Below, piece by piece: positions 33,966 through 45,110 of a stretch of 64,000 nucleotides of DNA. The DNA is from Stictocephala bisonia (lineage: Eukaryota > Arthropoda > Insecta > Hemiptera > Membracidae), in the NCBI GenBank assembly GCA_035578905.1, contig JAQJVL010000059.1, positions 1,240,001 to 1,304,000 of the forward strand. The letters are read 5' to 3'. A program made the position numbers and the translations under genes. Position 1 is the first letter of the stretch. Each line of letters opens with the position of its first letter. The notes under the pieces are model-generated. The model did no database searches and was not told the origin of the DNA. It worked only from the letters and a program-made list of their open reading frames with translations.

Positions 33966-36409
33966 GGTTTAGCAGAGAGGAAGATTCAAGTTGGCAGACA
34001 GACCTGATCACCCTGAACACACCTCATCAGGACAACGATCAAGCTGCAGCTCCAGCTGGTCAAAACAAGACTTTACTTCTGCTTTTCCTGTTGAACTTTG
34101 TTACACCCTGACAAGCTTTACCTTGTTCAGCCCAACTTCCTCTCTTTGATTGAAGCTTTTAGTTGCAAAATGGAAGTGCACTGTAATGAGGCCATATTGG
34201 CCCTTCCTTGCTCATTGCTGGATTTTGCTAAGTTGAGGTATTTTATGTTCTTTACAGTATTTTTCTTATCATATAAAAATACCTTCAAATATATGTTTTT
34301 AATTCATCCTTTTTTAACCGACCAGAGTAAATTTTATAATGTGAAATTAAGAAGCACATGTGAAATTATTGAAGATATTATAAATTGTAGTCACCTTTCT
34401 CCATTTACTTTCTTATTGTTTACCATTTGTGTTTTATCCTGCCTTCCTGTTTTCTTCCATCATGAATCTTCCTAAGTGCTGGCTTAAAACTCCTTCCATC
34501 TAGCAAAATTTTCCAGCCATATTATCTTTTCTCTCTAACTGTCTGGCCCTAGAAATTGTCCCTCTAGGCCTAACCACTACACCTGCCATATCTGCTATGC
34601 CTTAGTATATGCACAACAAAATCCTGTCTCTCTATGGATATACACCCCCAACACTGCCACCCACCCAGCTATAGTGGAAGCTAAATCTACTCACCTGAAG
34701 AAAGAAAGTGTCAGTAGCACAGAAAATTTGTGCACATGTGATTCTTTTGTATTTGTTTACTACTATTGTGATGTTAGTGGACTTGTCTTCTAAGGTAAGT
34801 TTGCTGATGTTCTATCTAACCTAATATACTACATAAATTGCATTGTAAATTATTATCAATATTAAATATGAAAATACTGTTCTAACTGCCTTAATCAGGA
34901 CTTTTAGAGTCCCATATTTTGAATATCTGGTTTAATATTTAACTGCCATCTTTTCATGTCCTAGCAAAGTTAAACTGAAGACAACTTGCTAGTTGCTAAG
35001 GTTAAGGCTGTTTGGTCAAAAAAATTTAGAATTTTTTTGCGATTTCAATTACACTATATAGTCAAAGTCAAAATCATATTTATTCCCAAAACATTATAAA
35101 TAATTTACATAATTAATGAGGTTTACATTAGTAACATAAAATTAACTATTAAAAGAGCAATGATATAAACTACACTAAAAAATATATTACTAAAAGTTAA
35201 AGCTCAATTAATAGGAAATAAAGAGCCTACATGGGCAGGTAGACTCTAGTTGTGTCAATAAAGAATAGTAATGAGCTCAAATGCTTCTCTTTACGAAGCA
35301 TGTTCTTTTTTTGTTAATTCAAATTAAATGACTAAGAATATAATTTAGAAATAATAATATCAGCTATTAAATGCCTCCTAAGTAGTTCTTTCATTAAAAT
35401 TATGTTTATATTTATAAATACATCACCTCAAAGATGTGAATCTGGTCTTTCTTGGTACATGCAGAATGAAGAAACTATTTTCTTGATAATTCCAAAATTT
35501 TAAAAACAGACCCTCAAAGGACTGGTCTTGCTCATCAGTTATTTAAAATTTACATAATTTTACTGCAAATTAGCTAATTCGATTTTAAATAATTAATGTT
35601 ATATGTTTGTTTTTATTTTATTACGATGAGAAATACAATGTTGTGTTTGGCATCTTATGCTTTTTAATATCACATAATTTACAAAATGGATTAACTTTAT
35701 ATACCCAACTTGTGGTTGTACTTTTACCCTCGTGTTATATTATAATCCAATCGCTAGGCACACGTAAGCGAGACAAAGCACCCGCAGGATCATGCTTCAA
35801 CGACTTCCTACAATTATAGCCACCCATCCCAGGGGTCGGAGGAGGAGGGGTCGAGTGTTTGTGTGCGAGTAACTCGCGGTCAGACGTACAGCCAGCGCTG
35901 CAAGCAGAATTCAGTTGCCCTTAATGCCAGGCCAAACCACCTTAATACTGTTATGTCTTGCTGGATATATTAAAATGGGTTTTCTGAAGGCAATAAAATA
36001 AATGTTCGTAGATTTCGAATTTAAATAGGCCATATAAGAATTATATATATTTATTTATTAGTTTTAAATTATTTTGTGTACCTCAAGAAATTTATGTTTG
36101 GACTTATAATTCAAATAAATATGTACCCTCACGAGAAAATGTGATAAGTAATAAAATAATTTTTACTGGCTCATGTGTAAAACGTTTCTTCAAGGTCTGT
36201 TTTAATTTTTGTAAATTCAGAACAATTAATATGTAATTTATAATCTTATGTAAGCTTTTTGCTTTGTCAAAAAATGTGATAAGGCATTCTTTAGAATAAA
36301 AATAAATATATGAATAAATCTGTCTAAGTAAATTATTATTTATTTATGCTTATCTCAGTTAATAATTATGGTTGAGTAATAATTATTTAATAGTTTTTTA
36401 ATTAGCATA
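33966..36409. other. No gene; possible minus-strand LINE 3' tail
   Basis: Open frames at 34098-34475 and 35607-35819 show no recognisable domain. Around 35060-35110 the minus strand reads TTTTGGGAATAAATATGATT, the look of a LINE 3' terminus, but no coding region upstream of it could be recognised. A GC-richer patch lies at about 35750-35930. Confidence 0.4.
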
Positions 36410-36582
36410 ATACGTGTTGGTACATATACAATACAAGTGAACATCACACAACACAATTATATTACAATATAAGCACAAAACGAACAAAAATATTATAATA
36501 CAATTACAAAATGCACAAATATTATGGTGATCGATTTCGGTGAACCACGCTCACCTTCCTCAGACCAGAGGGATTCACAAAA
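36410..36582 (-). repeat. Inverted terminal segment of the Penelope-like element
   Basis: Reverse complement of 43470-43622, with blocks such as CTTTTGTGAATCCCTCTGG, GAGCGTGGTTCACCGAAATC, GATCACCATAATATTTGTGC and GTTGTGTGATGTTCACTTG. Penelope-like elements often carry an inverted copy of their pseudo-LTR at the 5' end. Here it lies directly before the RT N-terminus at 36605. Confidence 0.7.
36525..36567 (-). ncRNA. Candidate type I hammerhead ribozyme in the PLE terminus
   Basis: Minus strand order: UGGU, CUGAGGA, A, GGUGA-loop-UCACC (perfect 5-bp stem II), GAAA, UCGA, UC, ACCA. UGGU and ACCA can pair as a 4-bp stem I. AUCGAU around the cleavage side gives the very short stem III typical of dimeric ribozymes in Penelope-like elements. 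The core matches CUGANGA...GAAA...UH but has one extra A between CUGAGGA and stem II. Hammerheads are known in pseudo-LTRs of this class. Whether this one is active cannot be told from sequence. Confidence 0.45.
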
Positions 36583-36604
36583 GTTATCAATAAAGTTGTA
36601 AAAT

Positions 36605-36925
36605 CTTGTACAAAAGTTTATGAACGAATCTGATCATGTTCATTTTAGAGCTGTTATGAATAATCCTAAGCCACCCCCAATGAATGGTATTCTAAAAATT
36701 TACAAACCTAATGTACCTATTAGGCGCCTGGTAAATTTCAAATCTGCACCTACTTACAATGTATCAAAGATATTGTCCAATATTTTGACTTCTGCTTTGA
36801 ACCTTGAAAATAAATAAAGAACAGTTTTGACTTTATTCATAAGGTCAATCATGTAAAATTGTATAATAAAACTAGGTTAGCTTCATTTGACATATCTAAT
36901 CTGAATACTGAGTCCAGTTGATGAA
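36605..36925 (+). pseudogene. Penelope-like element RT, N-terminal part
   Basis: Starts MNESDHVHFRAVMNNPKPPP, then NGILKIYKPNVPIRRLVNFK and SAPTYNVSKILSNIL. This is the 'lpKiHKp..PlRpIvs...sPtYnlak' block of Penelope-like RTs. A second frame continues with LYNKTRLASFDISNL, matching 'LVSFDVvsLyT' of the motif-A region, before stops. The rest of this RT has been displaced by other retroelements; related parts appear at 37774-37886, 41073-41172 and 42173-43354. Confidence 0.75.
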
Positions 36926-36929
36926 GTGA

Positions 36930-37545
36930 TTAACTTAGTTTAACTTTAGAAATACCTCCAATGCTGTAATTAGGTTAGTTAATAGTATAGTAAATGACAT
37001 TGAAAAGGGATCTACTGTTGCTTTTAGATCTTTTGATATGACCAAAGCATTTGACACCGTTCAACACAATTTGATCACAAGTAAGCTTTCCTATCATGGG
37101 CTTACTGGTAATTCTGTTGGTCTTACTAAGTCCTATCTTGGAGAATGAACTCAGTTTGTTTTTAGTAATGGTTCTTATTCCAAAGGTCAAATGGTTAAGT
37201 ATGGTGTCACACAAGGGTCCATCTTGGGTCCCATATTGTCTCTATCTTGACCTACTATCTAACTTAGATGATAATATTAATGATGGTTTTTTATTTGCTG
37301 ATGATTTTGGTTTAAAGGTTAGGTGTGAGAGCAAGATTGGTGTTGAAAATAATGTTGTTAAAAGCTCTGTATTATTAGAGGACAGGTGTACAGCTAATAA
37401 TCTGTCAATGAACAGAGATAAAACGTGTGATTTACATTTTAGTTTTAACAGAAAATCAGCAGATAATGAAACCTTGAAATTCTTAGGTATTATATTAGAA
37501 TAAAACCTAAGCTGGAATTTATGACTCCTCATAATTCCAGCTCAG
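36930..37545 (+). pseudogene. Non-LTR RT fragment inside the PLE region
   Basis: Plus-strand frames give STVAFRSFDMTKAFDTVQHN (motif A), then LTKSYLGE-stop-TQFVFSNGS, KYGVTQGSILGPIL (motif B), and in the ORF at 37096-37503 FLFADDFGLKV (motif C) and NNLSMNRDKTCDLHFS followed by LKFLGIILE. The order and spacing are those of a non-LTR RT, unlike the Penelope RT around it. One stop and at least one frameshift. No endonuclease or C-terminus, so this is a fragment that landed in or next to the PLE. Confidence 0.72.
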
Positions 37546-37699
37546 GTCTGATTTATGTTATGTTACGTTGCGATTAAAAAATTAAACGGAAGAATGGTTA
37601 TTTTCTTCTTCTCAGGATTTCTTTAATGGAATTACTAATAAATTTACCCAGAAACTGTAACAGGAATGCATTACAGATATAGCTAAAGAAACGTTTCGT

Positions 37700-37773
37700 T
37701 AGGTTTATAACCCTCCCCTACACATACAGTGGTACTGACCCACCCACCTGCCCCTACATGTACAGTGGTACAG
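37700..37773. repeat. Minisatellite fragment, unit about 36 bp
   Basis: Two units of ACAGTGGTACTGACCCACCC plus CACCTGCCCCTACATGT. Member of the dispersed family also seen at 150, 54318, 56105 and 56535. It ends exactly where the PLE fragment begins. Confidence 0.7.
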
Positions 37774-37886
37774 ATGTATTTAATTGTTACCACCAGAAGC
37801 TTAGATTTACCAGTGAACTTGAATGTATGAATGAAATTAACGTTTTGTATCTAAAATAATTCATGATTATAACAAACTTTCATATA
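37774..37886 (+). pseudogene. Penelope-like RT fragment, left of a LINE insertion
   Basis: Nearly identical to 42444-42556 (blocks TTAATTGTTACCACCAGAAG and TTTACCAGTGAACTTGAATG), which encodes FNCYHQKLRFTSELECINEI. The match stops at CATATA (37881-37886) and resumes at 41073. The LINE between them therefore inserted into this PLE copy. Confidence 0.85.
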
Positions 37887-40800
37887 TTATTATTATTATA
37901 TTAATATATGAAATATTATTATATTATCATAAATTATTATTATATTATCATAAATTATTATTGGTGGTACCTATATTCCACCCCAACAGTCTGCCTTTGT
38001 ATATGAACATTTCTGTCAATCAGTGGATGAGGTTTTGTTGGAGTACCCTTCTCCAAGCTGTTTGCTCCTGGCTGGAGATTTTAACTTGCCGGAGGTTAAC
38101 TGGGCGGCGGAGGTTTTGGTTCCTGTTGGAAGAAGATCTCAGCATTTGATTGAAATGGCATCCAGTTTTGATTTGGCTCAGTCAAACAAGATCCTTAATT
38201 CACGAAATGTTACCCTGGATCTTTTGTTTTGTTCGGAGGAATCTCTCAGTGTCCTGACTGACGATGATCTACTCATTCCTGTCGAACCTGCTCACCCTGC
38301 AGTATACTGTGAATTGTTGGTTCCTAGTTGTCAGAAGAAGTGGACTGAATATATTTCATATGATTTTCTCAACTGTGACGTTGATATGATATTCAATAGG
38401 ATTAGCCGTTCCTTGGGGCCAGTGATGTTTCATATGCCCCATGCTCCTGACAATTTTGACAAACTGGTTGGTTCTTTACGGGATGCGCTTCTTGAATTCA
38501 CTCCCCTCAAGAAGATCGGAAAATCTCGTTTCCCCCGATGGTTCTCTCCGGAACTTAAAAGGGCTGTTATAATGAAGAAAATAGCCCACAGGAATTACAA
38601 ATCTAACCCAACCCCAATGCTCTATAATGCCCAATTCAGGCGGTTGAGATCCAAATGCAAGGATTTGAGTACCAGATGTCATGCAGATTATATCAATATT
38701 GTCAACACCAACGTGCCTAAGAACATGAAGTCGTTTTGGGGATTTATAAACAGTATCAAGAGCTCCCCTTCTTCAACGGATACCTTTTCTCTTGGTGATG
38801 CAACGGAAACTGCACCTGAGGGCATCTGCAATTTGTTTGCCAGCCATTTTTCTTCTGTGTTCTCCAACTATACGGGCCCTCCTCTTCACTATGACTTTGA
38901 GAGTTCTATAAATCTTTCCGGCTGTGTATTTCTGGAAGCTGATGTTGAGAAGAAGCTATCCTCACTGGACCCACACAAGGGAGCTGGCCCAGACCTTGTA
39001 CCACCCATCGTATTGAAGCACTGCAGTGCTCTCCTGGCCCCTCATCTCACTCCACTTTTCAACAATCTTCTGAAGCTTGGTGTTTTTCCTGAGTCATTGA
39101 AGACGAGTTTTGTAGTGCCAATATTCAAGTCTGGGGACTGTGGAAATGTGAAGAACTTCAGGCCTGTTGTTATTCAGCCTGCCCTTGGTAAGGTTTTTGA
39201 ATCACTAGTACTGGATCATATCACGTTCACTTTCAAGGGTATTATGGACACGAGACAACATGGTTTCTCCCGAGGCAGATCAATTGCAACAAATCTCACG
39301 TTGTACGAGCATTATATCCACTCTTCATTCCGTCTCGGCAAGCAAGTTGACAGCATATATATAGACTTCTCAAAAGCTTTCGACAAAGTGAGCCACCAGC
39401 ACCTCCTCGCTAAACTGCAGGCTTATGGAATCTTGGGAAGTCTTCTCCGATGGTTTGGATCTTATCTTGCTGACCGTTGGTTGCTTGTGAGGATGTTTGG
39501 GGCAACCTCTCGACCCTTTCTTGCATCATCTGGAGTACCCCAAGGGTCCCACTTGGGCCCTTTTCTTTTCTCCATATTCTTGAATGATATTGTGAACTGT
39601 ATCGAAGTTGACTGTTTAATGTTCGCCGATGACATTAAAGTATTCACACGTATCTCTACAGCAAGTGATTTCAATGCTCTCCAATCAAGTCTCTTGAATA
39701 TAGAAAATTGGTATCATTCTAATTGTATGGAAATGAATCCCAGCAAGTGCAATGTCATTACCTTCCATCGTTCTGCTGAACACACACACTATCTTTGGTT
39801 ATATGCTTCATGGTTCCCTCCTGAAACGAGTTGAATCTATACATGACTTGGGCATTAATATGACCTTCAATCTGAATTCTACTGACCACATCAACAATAT
39901 TATTGGCAGAGCTGTTCGTAATCTGGGATTTCTTATCAGAACCTCCAGGAGTGGTTTGAGCATTGATGCAATGAATGCGGTCTACAAGGCTCTTGTGAGG
40001 TCAATCTTAGAGTTTGGTTCTACTGTGTAGTCCCCGCATCAGGTTGGACTTATTCAACGTCTGCAGAAGGTCCAGGACAGATTTGTGAGAGTGGTGGGAG
40101 TTAAAATGGGTTTCGACTACCAGTCTGTGCCTTTGAGTGAAGTGGAAGAAATACTGAATCTGCAATCTCTAGAGTCTAGACAGGAACTTATTTTCCTTCG
40201 AAGAATACTCCTTGGGGATGTGGACTGTCCTGAGATACTCAGCCTTATTGATCTGCGAGTTCCTGGACGGACAAGATCTGCTCAGACTTTCTATCATCAA
40301 GCCTGTTCAACTAACTATGAGATGAATAGTGTGGTTCCTCGGTTGCATAGATTGGGCAATTTGGTCTCCTCCAATTTCGATTTTTTTCAATGGTAGTAAT
40401 CGCCAACTAAAGTTAGTATTCTATAAAAAATAGGAATGCCTCATATATGCTGTTTTTGTTGTTTGCTTGTAAACTTAGAATTAAGAATGATCTCATTTTC
40501 AATTGTTATGTAGTTATTAACTTTGCATAATTTTACTTATCATATATATTCTTGTGTAAGGAAATTTTTTGTGTATGCATTTTGCAGTTCTTTGTCAACT
40601 ATGCATGTAACGTGCTCTGAACTAGTTTTACATTAATACTATTATTGCCTGTGAATGATTACGCACTGCATGTTAGTTCTTGATCTTGTTATGTATGGAA
40701 ATAGTCTTGAAACATTATTATTTTTGTGAATGATCACTCTGAATGTTAGATCCTGGTTTTGTTTTCATTAGCTGGCTAATTCCTCTATGCATGTATAAAT

Positions 40801-41072
40801 CATTGAACTGGTTGTACATTAGATTTGTATTTATTATATATATTTATTATAGCTAGTGAATGGTGCTGTACTGGATGTTAGATCTTGATCGATTGATTAG
40901 TTTGCTTGGCTGTAAATTCTCTTTCACTAGTCTATGTATTTGCATGTTGCATGGAGAATTCTTGAAGCCTGGAACTAAATAGACTGATTTCATTTTATTA
41001 ATGTATTTATGTGATGATTTGTATGACACATTTGTAAATTGGTGTATGCCGTATATGGTAATAAATAAATAA
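37887..41072 (+). mobile_element. 5'-truncated LINE inserted in the Penelope-like element
   Basis: The insertion is flanked by ATATA at 37882-37886 and 41073-41077, present once at the empty site in the other PLE copy near 42553. This marks a 5-bp target duplication. The insert starts with about 75 bp of AT-rich simple repeat, enters the coding frame inside the endonuclease (37963), and ends in an AATAAATAAATAA tail just before 41073. The 3' UTR (40397-41060) holds no gene. The (AATA)n-type tail and endonuclease-RT order suit a CR1/Jockey-like LINE. Confidence 0.85.
37963..40396 (+). pseudogene. LINE ORF2: endonuclease C-terminus, RT and C-terminal region
   Basis: The frame is open from about 37963 (GGTYIPPQQSAFVYEHF). 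The first recognisable motif is LLLAGDFNLPEVNWAAEV, the GDFN motif of the endonuclease, so the N-terminal half of that domain is missing. Next come GAGPDLVPPIVLKH, PIFKSGDCGNVKNFRPV, HGFSRGRS, YIDFSKAFDKVSHQHLL (motif A, about 39355), SSGVPQGSHLGPFLFSIF (motif B, about 39528) and LMFADDIKVF (motif C, about 39619). The frame ends at 39834; an overlapping frame continues the thumb region to 40030, where a TAG replaces the Trp expected after GSTV, and the same frame then runs to 40396 (VQDRFVRVVGV...). Two lesions in total, one frameshift and one stop. RT catalytic aspartates are intact. Confidence 0.88.
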
Positions 41073-41172
41073 ATATAAAATTTTCAGGAAACCTACTCAA
41101 ACCAATTGTACAATAAATAACAGTTCTGTCCATCCCCTATCTCACAAAACTGCTAGCTTCAGAAGTATGTTG
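41073..41172 (+). pseudogene. Penelope-like RT fragment, right of the LINE insertion
   Basis: Resumes the PLE copy interrupted at 37886: ATAAAATTTTCAGGAAACCT and CTAGCTTCAGAAGTATGTT match 42555-42650, encoding KIFRKPTQTNCTINN. After 41172 the match is lost where another LINE fragment begins. Confidence 0.85.
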
Positions 41173-41700
41173 AGTTTGAAACAAAAAAATTGTCTAAAGG
41201 TATATATTTGCTAAGAAGGCTCAGCTCATGTGTGGATGCCGTTATACTCTTAAGTGTTTATTATGCACATATACATACCATTATTAAGTATAGAATTTTG
41301 CTATGGGGGTTTAGCTCTAACTTAAATAAAATTTTAGTTCAACAAATGAAGCGCTGTAAGGTTCCACATCACACATTGTAAACCATTGTAAGGCAATTAG
41401 AGGTATTGACTATTCCTTCAATTTGTATTTTAACTTCTTTGTGTTATACATTTGACAACTTACATGTTTATCCTTTAAATAGTAATACCATAACCACAAT
41501 ACAAGTAATATAAATAGCTTAAGAGTACAACAATTTCCGTAAGCGCCTCTCAGAAAAATGTTTGCTACATGTCAGTTAAACTTTTTAATTTTTTACTGAT
41601 AGAGATAAAAGAATTATCGTCAAAGCAGTTAAAGACTAAAATTAAACAACTAATTATCAATGAGTGCCTGTATAATGTAAATGATTTTTTATTAATAATA
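41173..41700 (+). pseudogene. Non-LTR ORF2 C-terminal fragment
   Basis: One frame reads LSKGIYLLRRLSSCVDAVIL and then SVYYAHIHTIIKYRILLWG, the post-RT 'Y...H..l.YgillWG' block of LINE ORF2. A later frame reads IEIKELSSKQLKTKIKQL and IINECLYNVNDFL, typical of the extreme C-terminus. RT itself is absent. Frameshifts between the two parts. The rest to about 42129 looks like 3' UTR with TTTGTCTAATTTAT repeats. Confidence 0.65.
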
Positions 41701-42129
41701 TGGAGTAACTATTTGTATATATTATGTGTAGCTTTTTGTTTGACTTAAGACCAAAGATTTTTATTAGATATGTGCAAGTTTTCCATACCATTGGATTTAA
41801 TGTAAAACTTTTAATATGTAATGTTTCTTGTTACTTTTTTTGTCTGTTTGTCTAATTTATTGTCTGTTTGTCCTAATTTATATTGTCTTTGTCTAATTTA
41901 TTTTGTCTTTCTTTGTTTTTGTCAACTGTTTTTATTATTCCTTTTTGTACCGCTACCTATAAATTACCTTTAGTTAACCAACATCAATCATGTCTCAATT
42001 ATTTAATGTCATATTGGTTATATGAGCTTCAGTTGTTCTAACTAAACCAAATGAATTCCCTAGCTTTAGTTATCAGATTAACATGTGATGTTGTCAATGC
42101 ATTCAATGTAATGTTTTAACGGCAATAAA

Positions 42130-43354
42130 TTTATGATTTAAGGAAAACCTTGTAGAACAATAATATGAAAGCATGTATGTAAATCAGATTGTAAAGTTTC
42201 TCAAAACTATGTTGAAACAAAATAATTTTCGTTTCAATAACAAATTTTATTTACAAAACGATGGTTTAGTTATGGGTGGTCCACTGTCAGCCATTTTGTC
42301 AGAAGTTTATTTACAGCATAATGAAGACTCCACTTTAGATAAATCAAAAAAGGAACATGATATCATATTTTACACCCGTTAGGTCGATGATATTCTGGTT
42401 TTATTTAACGAGAAATCATGTAATGACTTAGATAATATGTTAAATGTATTTAATTGTTACCACCAGAAGCTTAGATTTACCAGTGAACTTGAATGTATAA
42501 ATGAAATTAACTTTTTAGATCTAAAAATAATTCGTGATCATAACAAACTTTCATATAAAATTTTCAGGAAACCTACTCAAACCAATTGTACAATAAATAA
42601 CAGTTCTGTCCATCCCCCGTCTCACAAAACTGCTAGCTTCAGAAGTATGTTATATAGGGCGTATTCAATACCATTAAGTATTGCAGATGGAAAACAGGAA
42701 ATAAATGTAATAAAATCAATAGCTATTGCAAATGGATACAAAGCATCAACCATTGTTGAAATCGGAATCAGAATAAAAAAGAAAATAGAAAATAAATTTT
42801 GAGATGATAAATGAACAACTCTTAAAAAAGAAAAATCTGATAAAGAACAAAAGAAGTATGTATCCCTCCATTACAATGAACCACTTAAGAAAAGTGTAGG
42901 TAATAGATTTAAGAAATTAAATTTATCAGTAGCTTTTCAGACTTGTAATACTATGTCTAACATTTTACACCCAAATATTGGAAGTGAAAATAAATTCAAT
43001 AGTTCAGGGATATATAGGATTAACTGTAATGATTGTAATATGCTTTACATAGATCAGACTGTAAATGTTAGCAAAAGATATAAAAACCATATCTCTGCTT
43101 TTAAAAATAAGAAACCTGACAGATCTAATGTAGCTAAACACCTTCTGAATTGTACCCACAGTTTGAATAAAATAGATGAAAATGTAGATATTCTAAAAGT
43201 TTGTAAGAAGGGTAGGATTATGAATGGTTGGTAAGAGTTATTAATGTTTAAAGAAAAATGTAAGGATCGTGATAAATAAATGAATGATCAGGTTAATTTT
43301 GATTTTAAAATAGTTTTTAATAATTATTTTCAGCAATTAAAAGAACAGAAGTAA
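42130..43354 (+). pseudogene. Penelope-like RT C-terminal part plus GIY-YIG endonuclease
   Basis: A single frame from 42173 to 43354 (394 codons) with stops at 42380-42382, 42800-42802, 42812-42814 and 43232-43234, among others. RT part: FYLQNDGLVMGGPLSAILSE, then the catalytic YVDD block, in which the Tyr codon is now the TAG at 42380 (R-stop-VDDILVLF). Next are RFTSELECINEINFLDLKII and FRKPTQTNCTINN. The C-terminal domain is a GIY-YIG nuclease: SGIYRINCNDCNMLYIDQTV, where the second motif has Asp for Gly, then RYKNHISAFKN. This is the standard RT-then-GIY-YIG order of Penelope-like elements. It is followed by a terminal segment that matches the inverted one at 36410-36582. Dead by stop codons, but the frame is otherwise kept. 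Confidence 0.85.
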
Positions 43355-43469
43355 CAGCCAATAGGGATTAGCCTATAATATCACAGTAGCCGCCATTTTG
43401 ACGAGTCCACCCAGTGGGGTCACGTGATCATAGGTCAATAAATTGAGTTGTTGAACACCATTTCCATTC

Positions 43470-43622
43470 TTTTGTGAATCCCTCTGGACTGAGGAAGATG
43501 AGCGTGGTTCACCGAAATCGATCACCATAATATTTGTGCATTTTGTACTTGTATTGTAATATATTTGTGCATTTTGTGCTTATATTGTAATATATTTGTG
43601 TTGTGTGACATTCACTTATACT
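43470..43622 (+). repeat. Terminal segment (pseudo-LTR end) of the Penelope-like element
   Basis: Matches 36410-36582 in reverse complement. Contains two tandem copies of an ATATTTGTGCATTTTGT-type motif. Confidence 0.7.
43485..43527 (+). ncRNA. Degenerate hammerhead-like motif at the PLE 3' end
   Basis: Same arrangement as the minus-strand copy at 36525-36567: CTGAGGA, stem-loop, GAAA, TCGATC, ACCA. Here stem II has a mismatch (AGATGA for AGGTGA) and the stem I partner is TGGA rather than TGGT, so this copy is probably inactive. Confidence 0.4.
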
Positions 43623-44049
43623 GTAAATAATTAATTGATTATTCTTCTTGACTTTCAGTAGATTGACTAATCAAAAAAGTTATGTTAGTGTATGTTATGC
43701 TTGGTTAGGTTTGTAACTAGTTACAGTACCTCGTATTCGGTGAGTACACTTTAGCAGTGGCCTTGAAGAAAATGTGATGCCTCTCTTCCAAAGCGTACTT
43801 CTCAAAAAAATATAATAATTTTCTATATTTTTTTTACAGAAAAACACCATTTACCGGACAAAATACCTGCATATTTTGAAATACTGTTACTTAAAACTAA
43901 CTTAACCAAACGTTTATCTTTAAATACCTCTGTTATTATTTGAGATATGAGGAAATTAGTTTAAAAGAAAAAACATAAGGCACATATCATTTTTGTTATA
44001 AAATAGATAAATATATATAAATATATATATATATGGTTTTACATTTTAG
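43623..44049. other. No gene seen
   Basis: AT-rich, ending in a short TATATAAATATATATATATA run near 44010-44035. Confidence 0.5.
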
Positions 44050-45110
44050 TCAAAAATTAATATATAATAACCGACAAACCCTGGACTGGAACCTCAAAGA
44101 GCAGCGCAGAGTGATCAGATATTAAAGGTTTTGTTAGAGATATATTATCATTTAAGTTAGAAATGAAGTTAGCAAGGCAGCTATCTGAATGTATACTTAT
44201 TCTAGTAGGAAAATCAACCAACAAATCCAGGCCATAACAAGCTAGAATGTCTTTGAATGTATTGAATTCACTTTCATGAAGTAACGAGTCTTAGTTGAAA
44301 TCACCAGCAATAATTAGTTGCCGGTTGCCCTTGGCCCTAGAAAAAAGATACCTATCCAGGGATTCGAAGAATGAACTAAAACTATTTTGGTCGTTGTTTG
44401 GAGGTCTATAAAGTACTGCACAAGGAGTAAGAATATCATTTATACATAAACGAACTTCGGAGATTTCAAAAATTGAAGGAATAAAAAATTGCATGTTTCT
44501 AGATTTTCTTGAAATTTTAGTTTGTGATACAGTATGTTTTTGACCTAATATAAGATGGCTGTTCCATCTACCAGCTTGTCATCAGGACAAAAAAGCTTCT
44601 CAGTTTATAATGTGTGAGAAATACATTCTGCAAGGCGATGTCATTCCCCTGACCATGTTCAGTAACAAGAAAAATATCAGGCTGTTCTTCTTCAAGAAAA
44701 AACTAAATTTAATCTCTTTTAGTGAAAATACCTCTCTGAACATTCAGATGAGCAAACTTTAAAAAGACTTTCAACAAGAAGATGGAGTTCCTAATACTAA
44801 TGTCCTATAGATTTAAATTTCCTTAACGAATCAGAAATGATTGTGCTCAAGATATTTTTGCCCTTATCATTAAGGTGTAAGCCCTGCCTAGTATAATTTT
44901 TGCGAAAAAGAGAGAAATTTACAGGAATGAAAAACCAACCCAGCCTATCACACAGTTCTCTAAGCCTAACATTTTGGTGTTTAATTGATTTATTTAAATC
45001 AATGTTGTCTTACCTAAGAGGGGTTTCCACTATAACTAAACCAAGTCCAATTGAGCCTTGAGCATTTTTACCAGTCTTCTTCTTCCAGTCTTCCAACCTT
45101 ATTATGTTCA
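44050..45110 (-). pseudogene. CR1-like LINE: ORF1 esterase tail and ORF2 endonuclease
   Basis: Minus strand, 5' to 3'. About 45010-44800 reads KHQNVRLRELCDRLGWFFIP and then YTRQGLHLNDKGKNILS; the GLHLND..G block is the C-terminal His-containing motif of the SGNH-type esterase in ORF1 of CR1-group LINEs. About 44770-44560 reads KFAHLNVQRGIF and EEEQPDIFLVTEHGQGND, the N-terminal endonuclease strands with the catalytic Glu. The frame at 44494-44291 gives CAVLYRPPNNDQNSF and QLIIAGDFN. About 44280-44050 gives ILACYGLDLLVDFPTRIS and LISDHSALLFEVPV, the SDH motif that ends the domain. Several stops and frameshifts. RT is missing, so the copy is cut on its 3' side. Confidence 0.75.

Noticed and set aside
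35607..35819. 70-codon ORF next to a GC-rich patch, considered as a possible host exon
   Set aside because: No domain, no splice-site or conservation evidence that can be judged from this window.
37242..37532. Minus-strand ORF of 96 codons
   Set aside because: Opposite strand of the RT fragment at 36930-37545.
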